Shown: positions 25,601 through 35,865, counted from the stretch's first letter. The stretch: DNA of 64,000 bases from Istiophorus platypterus (GCA_016859345.1 CM029126.1:14253027-14317026), one strand, 5' to 3'. Notes: generated by a model not told the origin, from the sequence alone. Made by a program: numbers and translations.

Positions 25601-28600
25601 TGTGGTATAGTTTTGGTTGAGTGCATAGGCAAGAAGGTAGCGCTGTCTCAATTCTACACTTATTCTAAGCAGGCTCTGAGGATGTAATACTCTATGTTCC
25701 CACTGGCAAAGCAACAAAATTAAGTATGCTCAAAAAAGTCAGAATGCATAATAAAAAAATTTAAAACTTTGTTTTTTTAGTCTGCTGTTGATGTGCACCA
25801 TTATTTCACAAGTGAGCACACAAAAGAGATGGAGGAGAAGCTTACAGGTTGAAAATATTACATCCGATTGTGGACGGAGGTGACAAAGTTCAAGGAACAT
25901 GTCAGCATAGTTTGGGGTTTTTTTGGTTTGTTCCTTTGTTTGGTTTTTTAAGCTGAATTTTCTATATCATTGTACAATCGAGAGGCAACGATTAGTCATT
26001 AATCAATCATGCATTATGCACTTTTAAAGTGCAAAGTGTCACTTATTGTAAAAGGAAGTTGTCTAAGTGGTCTGAAAGTTATTTCCAGCATTGAGCTAAC
26101 TTCTGGTTGCACATGTTAACATAACTTCCTCTGTCGATGTCACTTCTTCTTATCTGTGGAAGAGCGTTTAGTCTCTGCACAGTCACAAACAAAAACGTGC
26201 GACATTTGTTGATCACAATGCCATCCTATATTCTAAAAATATAGTGAAGGTCACTTCTCCCTTACACATAAACTAAAAGTAACACTCATATATACAAACA
26301 GCATATACACCATCATGAAACCGGAGACAAATTTCAGTACTGTTTACCTGCAGCAGGTGGAGCAGGTTTGCTTGATGGCTCAACCTTTGGAGGAGGCACT
26401 ACTGGAGTTGGCATGTCATCCTCTGCAGAAAGAGGCAGTGTTGTTGGATGAGTGTGCTATGACTCAAAGGTTACGACTCTGTCTAATAAGTGGACCAAGA
26501 AACATGCAATGGCAAAAAACAAAAACTTTAAATAAAAAAAAAAAAAGAAAAAAATCAAGAGATACTTGCAATCTGTTCATGATCTGCAGGACAACAGCAA
26601 TTGTCACTGTGATAAAATGTGTAGTCAGACCTGGGAGCTCTTCATAGATGTCTTCGTCAATCGGCTCAGACTCAGCTGTATCCGTAATAGGTCCAACATC
26701 ATCGTACATTTCCTGTTCCTCCTCTTCTTCTTCTTCTGGGATGACACCTGACATATCTAAAAACAGCAAAAGACAATATGTTTGCCCTCTGCATACACAC
26801 TGTAACTACTGATTTGTGCACCAATTCATACAGAGTGTCTGGTGCTAATATTTATATCTTTTTTTTTTTTTTTTTTTGCTTTTACATTCTTGAAGAAACT
26901 ACTGCTGCTGTTACTGAAATTATAAAAAGCATAATAATATACTGGTATGATGGAGAAAGCTCAAACCTCTCAAAACAAAGTCTATCTGTTTCACCCATTC
27001 CTCCGCCTCTTTTGCTGATGACGCACAAAACTGTGATGAAAGATGAGAAAATGAAAACTACTCAGTGCAATATGCAGCTCTACATATATTAATTAACATA
27101 AACAAATAATACTGCATTTATGCATGGTAAAATTTTCCGCATGGAAGAGCCTGAATGTTAGAAACACTCATTTACACTTTTTAAATATGCGTGTCAGGTT
27201 GAGCTATTGCAAAGGCAGCAGTGTCAAATGAATGAATAGGATTTAAAATAAATAAAGATTTGATGAAGTGCAAGTACACACTTGGCTTGCCAAGTTTTAA
27301 ACATGGCACATTTCAAGTCCACCTTTGTTTTTAATTTAAGAGGTACGTTCACACTCGAACCATCACCAGCAGATGAGCATACCTGATAGACCCGCTTGTC
27401 TGGAGCCGAAATTTCAAAGCAATAGTCTTTTTTTGAGTCTTTCCGTAAGTTGTTGTTCATTTTGACGGTGTACCCATCGATACTGAACTCGCCCTTCTGC
27501 TGCTTGTCTGTTAGCAGAGAATGAAAACATCATCATTAACGCCTCGGGCACAACTGCAGTTAAAACCTAGCAAACACTCCAACCATGTAAAGTTTTCTCA
27601 AACAGTATGCAATTCATAATTAACAGGAACATTGGGATGAAATGGGAAAAAAGTGGAGGTACCTTTCTCACTGCCATAATAGTAGAAGGTTTGGTGGCTT
27701 AGAGCACACCACCTCTTTTGCCACTCGGTGCCAAAAAAGCTGTGATCTGTAAAGGGAGAGCCAACAATTAACTCAGTATTTAAGAGATTTGTCATTGAAT
27801 AGTTTAAGTTTAGGGCAATAAGCGCTGTGTATTCAAAAAATGTTAAAATAATAAAAACTGTGCATCATATTTGCCATTTGTGGAATACAGTTTTGTCTTT
27901 TATGTATCATAAAGATGTATAGGGAATTGTTATTCTGTTTCATGTGATCCACTAAGTTACAATACAATACAGTTATGTCAATTTTTTTGGGATCTTGCAA
28001 ATTTCAGTGTGCCAACAAACTCCCCATTTCAATTAAAGCTCTCTGTCACCCAACAAAAAAAAAAAGAAAAACAGAAAAATTACAGTATCTTATTTGCAGA
28101 GCACCAACCCTTTCTGCGTTTCTCAAGATATCCTGCTTTGAAGACAGACATCAAGTCCTGAGCTGCCACAGCTGGGGACTGCTGGGCACCTGGGAAAAAA
28201 ACACAATGAAGTGAGCTCCTGCATTCTCTCTCTGAACCTGTTAGCATTACCGTTGATTACTTTTAAAAATTAAAAACTCTTTTAGAGTGAAAATTTAATT
28301 TTTTATTAATATGGTAAACATGACCAGATGGGTTTCGGGCTAACTTGGCTATCATGTATTCAGTTGATGGATGTTAAAATGAAAAGCAAAGGTCATGGAG
28401 GCTCCACTAAGCTATGTTTTGCTTCTCACTATAGACGAGACTCCCCTTGCAGCATACAGCTTCGATGCAAATCTTCAACTGCTGTGTCAAAGTTGCTTTG
28501 TGTGAAAGAGCAGCCATAAAACTGGCAGCTGCTTCCAGCCCATAAACCTTAGACTCTAATTGCCAATTCACAAGGATTTCCCTGATACTCTGTTTAAAAA

Positions 28601-30163
28601 AGCAAATACAAAATTGTGCATAGATTTCCATGATGCAGCACACAGGGTTAAAGCTACTGCTTAGTGAGGGATGTTTTTTCTCTCAAACTACAGCCATGGC
28701 AGCAATTTTCAGTCCCCAGACTGTGGCTGCGAGCAATAAAACATGCTCTAGCTGTCAAAGGGGGGGTGGGGGGTGGAAGAGACGGTGGGAGTAGCAGTAG
28801 TGCCTCCAAATTGCTTCCCAAGTATGTTGCCAAGTTACAGTTGGAATGTCTCCTTCATTGTGCCACTCAAAGTCACTTTCTCCAAGGAGCAGATGCAAAG
28901 ATTTGTGTATTTTTATGCCAAGATGCAATTTTCAATACCTTAATCCACAGCGTGTTAGCAGTTAGCAAGTCAACTTTGGATGTCTGCTATGTGCTTGTGG
29001 CTTACCCTCAAAAGCGTCTTCATCCTTGTCTGTGCGCTCTGACTGCAGAGACCCTCCATCGTTGTTGCTGTCAACTTCCTCCTCCTCCGACGAGTCATCT
29101 CCACCTACTGGAATAAATACAAGGAGTTGTTTAGTAATGATACATGTTATGGTGTAACATAGTGGTTCCTAAATAACTTTGGATGTCTATGAGGGCTCAG
29201 CAGTCTATTTGAAGGGGGGATTCTCACTTTCGTACTGTTTGGATAAGTTTTAAATGCCTGAAGAGATAAAACACCATACATTATTTCTCAAAAAGAAGAG
29301 TAAATGTTAAATTCTTAAAGTCTGAAAAATAGAAATAACTGGATTTTTCTCATTTTCTACAATGGTGATCATCTTGTGACAATTTAAATTCATGTCATGG
29401 CCTCTGGTGTGGGCCGAGACCCTAACTTTAGGCACCAATGGTGCAACAGATCTAAACCCCATCCCTTGAGGATTATTAAACAGAGTAACACCAAAACTCA
29501 CTTTTATCCTTAAAGTCTTGTGGAAAACTGTTGGAGAGACAGTAAGAGGATGTTAACACCTTTGAAATTTTGCAACACCAACAGCACTCAGAAAATTGAG
29601 TGAGATTTTTTGTAACAATATTCAAAAAAGTAATGATTTTTATTGGATGTACAACACAGGCATACCCCAATTTGACCTCTTTGATCCGTTTGATGAGGGC
29701 CTCCCTCTTCTCTTTTGCCTTCTTGCTTAAGTTTTCCCCCTTTAACCCATCATTGAGGAAATGTTCTAGATCTAGAAAAGAAAAAAAAAACACAGGTAAT
29801 TCATTGATTAAACCTGATATCGCTCGGTAGTCTTGATGTGTTATTTGGCCCAGTACTGCTGGAGATCGTCTTACTTGCACAAGAAGAGACAATTAAATAA
29901 AACAACACTTTTCAGCTTGACTTAAACTGCGCTGTTGTCTGATACTTCTCGCCAAGCGCAAAGAGCCTTTTGTGAATGAAGTAGCAGAACAGTGCATCTG
30001 ACAGAAACTCAGTCGTCCATACTGAGCCCGTGCTTCCTCTTTTACGTCTGTGAAGAACTGGACAAAGTGAAACAAGCCTTAAAAAGTACGAACGCTTAAA
30101 CGAGACGCGGTGTGTTCTGGCACCTGATATGAGCGTCGCCAGCTCCTCGGGGATCGAACGCAT
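21259..30163 (-). CDS. skap2: Src kinase-associated phosphoprotein 2
   Basis: Twelve coding exons on the minus strand: 30124-30163, 29666-29771, 29502-29527, 29006-29107, 28109-28189, 27663-27746, 27383-27507, 26967-27030, 26631-26756, 26348-26422, 24890-25002 and 21259-21351. They join in frame into 344 aa (human about 359). SKAP2 is a cytosolic adaptor in leukocytes. It links Src-family kinases and ADAP/PRAM to integrin signalling and actin. Domains: an N-terminal helical dimerisation region, about 1-57 (LKGENLSKKAKEKREALIKR); an acidic linker, 59-91; a PH domain, about 108-213 (FKAGYLEKRRKDHSFFG, EWQKRWCALS, CFEISAPDKRVYQF, EAEEWVKQI); tyrosine motifs YDDV (227-230) and DEDIYEELP; a Pro-rich linker, 253-276; and an SH3 domain, about 285-344 (YYQGLWDC, DELSFKRGDAIYILSK, GWWVGE, GIVPKDYL). 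The last exon is 3.5 kb from exon 11. Exon 4 begins at a CAG-TAG tandem acceptor, so Ile58 may be replaced by Ser, with one residue fewer. The ATG has A at -3. Confidence 0.95.
21497..21690. repeat. Decayed dispersed fish repeat in skap2 intron 11
   Basis: The segment from 'gagcctcaac aatcaattga' to about 21690 looks like a decayed copy of the abundant fish repeat that begins with a GGGCTGCAAC-type end followed by AT-rich ATTATCGATTAAT-like sequence. No coding capacity. A second copy in opposite orientation lies at about 23600-23855. The identification is from memory of the motif order, so the family name is left open. Confidence 0.45.
22614..22751. repeat. TG microsatellite with 11-bp minisatellite tail
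   Basis: (TG)n, then (GAGT)n, then about four tandem copies of an 11-bp GTATTTGTGTG unit (about 22706-22750). It lies in the last intron of skap2. Confidence 0.92.
23600..23855. repeat. Decayed dispersed fish repeat, reverse orientation
   Basis: Ends in 'gtagctgcag cctaa', the reverse complement of the GGCTGCAAC-type terminus. It carries 'ggaattttat agact' and AT-rich ATTAACAATGAAAATAA sequence, as in the same family as the copy near 21497-21690. Decayed and non-coding. Confidence 0.5.
29104..29110 (-). promoter_or_regulatory. Tandem (NAGNAG-like) splice acceptor of skap2 exon 4
   Basis: Reading on the minus strand, CAG is followed directly by TAG, then GTGGAGATGAC. Using CAG gives Ile-Gly-Gly at the junction; using TAG gives Ser-Gly. 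Both keep the reading frame, since the exon is 102 or 99 nt. Confidence 0.6.
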
Positions 30164-30336
30164 TGTGATCAGCGTTGGTCGGTGGCAGCGATGGACCGTC
30201 TGGAAACTTTACATGACACGGAAGCCGCGGTGGACTGAAACACGCGGAAGTTAATCTACAAGTTATTTCTCATTGACCATTCAGTTCCGCTGCAGGACCA
30301 AAAACCTCACAGCAGACTGGTGTTTAACACCCACGC

Positions 30337-30507
30337 CGACGCGCGCGCGCGCGTGCGTGTGTGTGTGTGCGTGTTGGGGTTTTTTTTTTTTAATTCAATG
30401 CGCTTGTATGTGTGTGTGTGTTTGTGTTTTTAACTCTATGAGCTTATGTGTGCGTGTGTGTCTGTGTCTGTGTCTGTTGGTTTTTTTTTTTAATTCCATG
30501 AGCTTTT

Positions 30508-30555
<48 letters not shown>

Positions 30556-30570
30556 GCGCGCGCGCGCGTT
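30337..30570. repeat. Composite GT/CG minisatellite near skap2 start
   Basis: (CG)n at 30338-30353 and again at 30557-30569 flank interrupted (GT)n. Within lie three related copies of T-run + TAAYTC + NATG + MGCTT, starting at about 30391, 30431 and 30491. The alternating purine-pyrimidine tracts could form Z-DNA. The block sits about 175-400 bp upstream of the skap2 ATG. Confidence 0.85.
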
Positions 30571-31765
30571 TACTGCTACTGATGACAGGGGGCTGATGCT
30601 TTAATAGAGCAACGGGTCTTTACAGACCAGTAAAGTCAGAACATAATGAGATGATCATATTTTTGATTGATTCCAGATCGCCTAATATTTTTCATCTGGC
30701 AAGTGACTGCTCGCGGTGACTGACTCACTGGACACACTGGGAATATCTTTTTTTTTTACGATGATGCAAGCCCATTGACTTTATGATTATGTCAACACTG
30801 TTAATCTAATCATGGATTATTAATAGGTAAAAAGGCCATCATATAAAACTGGGAGGTTTTTCTTTGCCAGGTCTTTCAGTCTTTCAGAGCCATAGTCAAG
30901 ATGGTTGAAGGAGTCAGTGCTGCTACTACTGCACTAGTTTATTCCTAAATTACATTTTACATATTTACATTTTATTTGTGATCAATCATGAGCTCAATTT
31001 TCCATCTAATCTGATGTAAGTGATGCATCAATGCTGGTTTAAAAAACACCCTCCTCTTACAGACCTGTGCTGTACTGTTTCCATATTGTTTATAATGGTG
31101 CCACTCATTCATTAGTCATCCTTTGACAGGCAGTATCACCCAATACCAGTTAAAAGACTGAGCCTTTGAACTGTATAGCCTGTTATTGTGGAGAAATGAG
31201 ACAAGAAATGTTGGAGCAGCTCTGGAGGGAATGTTGTGAAGAGCTTAAGCTTTTACTGTAGCTGCAGGTGGGGGACAGTGTGTTTGACACAGCTGCCAAA
31301 CACACAAACCTCCCCCACTTAAACAGCTGTATTCATTCCAGTGTCAGTCCAGCAGCTTTGGGAAAAGACCAACATCCATGCGGTAGCTATTCTGGTCTTT
31401 CCCATTTTTCTTAAGCCGAGAGGAAAAGATGTGTTCTGATGATTTGGATCCAGAGATACTTGATATAACATGATGAAATATATATGCTCTACCAATGCAT
31501 TTTACTTTTTCTATAAATCTGTGGTGTTAAATCCCATGTATTTGCATTCAGAATCATTCTGAGAAAAGAAGCACCACACATTATAGATCATCAGGTGATT
31601 GTCGAGCATTCCTCACTTATTTTGCAATTAGACCTCAGATCATGTTCTATTTTTCTAGGGACTTTTAGGTATATTTTTGACATTTTTTGATATCACTATT
31701 CAGAGTCATCTTTAGCAACATAAATTTCTTTATTAGCCAAAAACCCTCTGTGGTCATTCAAAACC

Positions 31766-31782
31766 TGACCCCCTCCTGACCT
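31766..31782 (-). promoter_or_regulatory. Candidate DR5 retinoic acid response element
   Basis: On the minus strand the bases read AGGTCA-GGAGG-GGGTCA: two RGGTCA half-sites in direct repeat with a 5-bp spacer, the classical RAR/RXR configuration. It lies about 2.1 kb 3' of hoxa2b. That is the zone where 3' Hox clusters carry RAREs (Hoxa1 has a 3' DR5). Function is inferred from motif and position only. Confidence 0.5.
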
Positions 31783-31825
31783 AGGAGTGGTTCCTCCCAG
31801 TTTGGAGAGGAGAGGAAAGCCAGCT

Positions 31826-31834
31826 TGACCTTTG

Positions 31835-31838
<4 letters not shown>
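31826..31838 (-). promoter_or_regulatory. Candidate DR1 nuclear receptor element
   Basis: On the minus strand the bases read AGGTCA-A-AGGTCA, a perfect direct repeat with a 1-bp spacer. It is 43 bp from the DR5 and immediately before a GT microsatellite. DR1 sites bind RXR homodimers, RAR/RXR, HNF4, COUP-TF or PPAR/RXR. Confidence 0.45.
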
Positions 31839-31887
<49 letters not shown>

Positions 31888-31951
31888 TGTGTGTGTTTGT
31901 GTGTGTGTTTGTGTGTGTGTATGTTTGTGTGTGTATGTGTGTGTGTGTGTT
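31837..31951. repeat. GT microsatellite
   Basis: Long (GT)n with TTTG and ATGT interruptions, directly abutting the DR1 element. Confidence 0.95.
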
Positions 31952-33675
31952 GGCACAGTGTTGTATCTGGTTTCCCATAAAGCTTCATCTACTCAGCCAG
32001 TCATCTCACAAACTCCTCCCTTTGAATCATGCCTTCCCCTTTGATAAGGCTCATTATGGATCCGCGGTCCCCTCACTGCATGTTGTTCGAGCTGTAATGC
32101 TAAAAACCCAGAAGTCACTCATAAGGTTAATTAAACATTATACAGAAGATGCACAATTTAATCATAGTGCAGCTGAGATATGAAGAGCCTGGGTGTAGAA
32201 AATAAGATGTAGCAGATCCCTGCTTTATTTTGTACTACTAGAGAATGTGAACAAATACGTGGCAAATACATAAGAGTAGATGTATCTGTGTTTAGTTTGA
32301 CCAGCAGACACTGGTCATGGTGATTCTGTGTGGGCTTGATATAAAAAATAAAACTCAGTGGCTGTAGCACCAAACCAGATCCGACCACTTCCCTGCCTCC
32401 TGGGTTTTTTAAGATTAGCCTACTCAGCCCTTGTTTTCAAATTGCCGTCATCACTTAAAACCACATCTCAGTAAGGATGGCGTTCACCACCTCAACTTTT
32501 TAATTATTGCCATGAGGCCCTGAGCCCAACCGCACAGTCCTGAGATCAGCACGATGAGAATAAATACAGAGCTTATCAATGGTCACATTCACTGGGATTG
32601 TTGAGTTCTGGAAAAACTAATGTCATTAGCTTTTCAACACAGATCTTCCCGAAACATTTAATTACCGAATTATAATTAAAAAAAATAGATAATGGGAGAC
32701 AACGAGTGTTGCATCGTAGGAAACGCCTCTGTGTGTGCGCCATCGAGCCGAGGTTCAACCGGTCGGTTTGCAAGAATTCCTTCGGCAGTAAATGGGATGA
32801 GGAACTAGGAGGAAATCTGTTAGGTCCAAAATTAACATATATTTAATTTAATTAACATTTATTTAGCCAAAATAAATAGAATAAATACATTTTTTTGACT
32901 GATAACTGTCCATGGTCTATTTTCTGCTGCCGTACAAACCAATTTAAATTAGGATTTATACAAAATTTTTTTATTTGTTTGTTTTGTTTTTTGTTTGTTT
33001 TTTAAAAGGTTTGAGGACCACAAAAGGCCAAGGGCGCGATTCTTAATTCGAAGAGATTGTATTACATTGTGGATCAGGCTATAAACAAGCACTCTGAGTG
33101 CTGTGAGTTTTATAGGCAATAAAATTTAATTTGAGAGCCAGGGAAAGTCATAGCTTTTGGCCTGGGACTCCTAGCAGTCAATACTCACTGCAAATTTTCT
33201 TTTTCTGGGCCTTAACATGCAGAAGTAATGAATCTCCTTATTTTCTCCCCGTTTTCCTTATAAAACACCAGGATCTACACCAGTGCCACAGTCACGATGT
33301 GAAAAAACATCTCTGAACCTATTTAAAATAAAAATAATGGAATGCAAATGTATACAATATCATTATCATTTCTTGCATTTTATTTGTAATTCATACTGCT
33401 GTGTTCAGTGCATCTAATTGTCTTGGGAATGTTTGAGAGGATAAAATCAATAGTGTCTTTATGTTAGGGTGAGAGCACGTCCCCTTTGATGGTGATTTTT
33501 TAAAAATACCTTATGACTATTGTAAATAAACCGTTTTATATTCTCCTCGCTTGAAATATGCTTCGTTTATCATCTAAAACATATTTCTGTGTTTTATGTA
33601 TAGACCTACAATCAGAAATCTCTCCAAATTTGTGAAATAAGACAATAGCGCATCTGATTCCAATCAATGTATAAT

Positions 33676-33681
33676 TTTATT
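33676..33681 (-). terminator. Candidate poly(A) signal of hoxa2b
   Basis: AATAAA on the minus strand, about 230 bases after the hoxa2b stop codon. The region is AT-rich and other copies exist further downstream. Confidence 0.35.
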
Positions 33682-33913
33682 TCAAGGAAAATATTCTGCT
33701 CAGTTATAGGCGAAATCCATATAAAAATAAATGTGAAATGTCCTCTAGCAGCCTCATCGATTAAAAAAAATCCATGTGGGTAAAATAGTAGCTTTGTTGT
33801 TCTTGCTTTAACTTACCTTATTTGTGAGATCTATTAAATTTCCCCCCCTCATGCTAAAAAAAATGAGTACACTGACTAAACACAAGTGCCTGCATTGAAA
33901 TAAAAATAAATAT

Positions 33914-35467
33914 CTAATAACTCAAGTTTTGAAGGTCGATTGTTGTGAGTGTTTCAGAGAAGAGGTCAAACGTTTCGGATGATAAAGGCAGGGGGCTCCG
34001 TGCTGAATCTGACAAACCCGGCGAGAAAGCGGAGGAGGACGAGAAAACTTGGAAATCCTGCAAAGAGACGTCCGGGCCCGGGGAATGATCACTGTCAGGG
34101 CCTATTGTGGACACGCAGATGGGAACAGTGGGTGCCGGGCTTGGAAAATGTTTGAGATTTTTCTCACTGCTGCTCAAAGGCGTGACAGTCGGGCTTTGGT
34201 TGTCCCCATTGTCCCCGTTCTGACACTGTTGTGAAGTCAAGGTATTCTGGTGGAAATACCTCTCCGTCTCCAGGAGCGTCCCGGCCGTGTCCCCGTCCGC
34301 CGCCTGCTCGAACTCGTCCTCCGGCCCGTCGTCCAGGCACGCGTACTTGCCCTCGCTGTCCCGGTTCTCCTTGCAGTGGGTCTGCCTCTTGTGTTTCATC
34401 CTCCGGTTCTGAAACCAGACTTTCACCTGTTTTTCCGTTAAATCCAGCAAACCCGCTATCTCCACTCGCCTCGGTCTGCACAGGTATTTGTTAAAGTGAA
34501 ACTCCTTCTCCAGTTCCAGAAGTTGGGTGTTGGTGTAGGCAGTCCTCAGCCTCCTGGATGCCCCTCCAACGCCAACACCACCGTCAGGTACCTCTGGTGA
34601 ACCTGAATAAATGGAAAAGAATAAAAGAAAAACAGATTAATATTTGGCTTTAATCGCAGGAAAATCTGGTGATCAAAAATAAAATAGCAACACAGTTGGA
34701 AAACAGGTTCTATGAGGGGAAACTTGTGGGAAGCAAGCATCGGGACTGGGAAGATTTATGGGCCCCTGGCAGAATATGATGGGTCTGCGTGGACAGGACA
34801 GGACGGAGGGTGAAGATTAATGAACATGCCAGCTGCCGACCCGTGTAAGAATAATCTATCACTCTCCATTACTGTCAAACATTAACACTCTTACACTGCA
34901 TCACAAGTCAGTGCGTTACTTGATGAGATTAAGCATGCTTAAATCAAAGTCCTATACTGGCATAAAGGGACCCCCACGTTGCACTACGCCCGGGATGCAG
35001 CTCCTTGCAGAGGGAGAATCCTCAGACAATGAGGAGCCTTTATACATGGAGGTTATTAATCATCAAGTCTTGCCTTGGGGGGAGAAGTAGAGTGGAGAGG
35101 AGTCAGTCGCTGTCGCCGCAGCAGCAGAAGAAGAAGCAGCCGCAGCAGCGGCGGCAGTCTGGCTTCTCTTGATGCTTTTCTTCTCCTTCATCCACGGGTA
35201 CTCCGGGGGTAGGGAGGCGGTCTGCAGCGGACTGCAGCCTTTCAGAGCCTGCTTTGAGCGGCTGTGGCGTGGGTGGACACCCGGGCTCAGGCCGGGGATG
35301 GTCTGCTCAAAAGGAGGAGGAATCAGTGTCGACTGTGAAAGCGCCGGGCTCTTGATTGATGAACTTTGAAATGCATCACCGACAGGGTTAGTGAGAGATG
35401 TCAGGCACTCAGCGAGCGACGGCTGGCTGTTGATAAAACCACTTTCTCGCCCGAATTCGTAATTCAT
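33914..35467 (-). CDS. hoxa2b: Homeobox protein Hox-A2b
   Basis: Two coding exons, 35074-35467 and 33914-34602, give 360 aa. HOXA2 is a nuclear transcription factor specifying rhombomere 2-3 and second pharyngeal arch identity. The N-terminus MNYEFGRESGFINSQPSLAE is typical. The PBX-binding hexapeptide YPWMKEKK is at 90-97. The homeodomain is about 147-206 (RRLRTAYTNTQLLELEKEF, KQVKVWFQNRRMKHKR). The conserved C-terminus ends LTTIDLQNLSY. The start is the paralog-2 MNYEF start, with G at -3. Oddities: the exon 1 donor is GC (CAAG|GCAAGA), not GT. No GT nearby would work, and the join restores the family sequence SP-x-GSPEVPDG. An alanine-rich tract (105-111 and 115-118, split by SSS) lies just after the hexapeptide region. 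Within the homeodomain, A36 is Gly and R43 is Lys compared with the usual paralog-2 sequence. It is the most 3' Hox gene here, as hoxa1 is absent. Confidence 0.96.
34854..34877 (-). promoter_or_regulatory. Pbx-Hox plus Prep/Meis sites in the hoxa2b intron
   Basis: On the minus strand TGACAG (34872-34877) is followed 10 bp later by TGATAGAT (34854-34861), which fits TGATNNAT. Paired Pbx-Hox and Prep/Meis sites in the Hoxa2 intron are known to drive rhombomere 4 expression in other vertebrates. The motif match and position are seen; activity is inferred. Confidence 0.55.
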
Positions 35468-35721
35468 CTCCTTCTTCGTGTCCTGAAAACTCGCTGAAGT
35501 CAGAGGGGGGCAGAAATAATAACAATAACAAAAAAAATATATATATTAAGCAGTTTATTTTCATAAACTACTAATCTGGTAATAGTCGTATGGGGACCTC
35601 TATGCCATAAACTATTGCTTTCATGAGGACATGGTCGGAATTAGCCCGTGCTGCTTGTCACATGATTGCATCTGCCCAATGACAATTTGGGGTTTTTATC
35701 AAAAGAAGCAACTGTCCCCTG

Positions 35722-35729
35722 TGATTGAT
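35722..35729 (+). promoter_or_regulatory. Consensus Pbx-Hox site upstream of hoxa2b
   Basis: TGATTGAT, a perfect TGATNNAT motif, about 255 bp upstream of the hoxa2b ATG. No TGACAG is adjacent. Candidate auto- or cross-regulatory site. Confidence 0.35.
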
Positions 35730-35813
35730 CGAAAAACTCGGAGGGGTAACGCCTCATTCCGGGGGTAGGAGCTGCTTTATTTACACGTGCGGGTACGCGC
35801 GTGTGAGCTGTGG

Positions 35814-35865
35814 TGCATGTGTTTGTGTGTGTATGTGTGAGAGAAAGAGAGAGGGGGGGGGGGAG
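35814..35865. repeat. GT/GA/G microsatellite
   Basis: Interrupted TG repeat passing into GAGAGA and a run of G, about 350 bp upstream of the hoxa2b start. Confidence 0.85.

Larger units (their letters stand above)
30164..33675. other. Intergenic region between skap2 5' end and hoxa2b 3' end
   Basis: This is the site where hoxa1 would lie in an unreduced HoxA cluster. No homeobox or hexapeptide-like coding sequence is visible on either strand, so a hoxa1b relic is not recognised. The stretch contains the presumed skap2 promoter (30164-30300), a GT/CG minisatellite (30337-30570), a DR5/DR1 pair (31766-31838) and a GT tract (31837-31951). An AT-rich stretch with homeodomain-type TAATTA cores (about 32655-32685) is a possible conserved element, but this cannot be tested here. 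Confidence 0.6.

Noticed and set aside
28664..29116. A 150-codon plus-strand frame overlapping skap2 exon 4
   Set aside because: Antisense shadow of intron and exon 4 of skap2. No domain and no splice support.
31832..32183. Cys/Val- and Thr/His-repeat frames over GT microsatellites (also 22551-22784, 39630-39894)
   Set aside because: Translations of dinucleotide repeats; no gene evidence.
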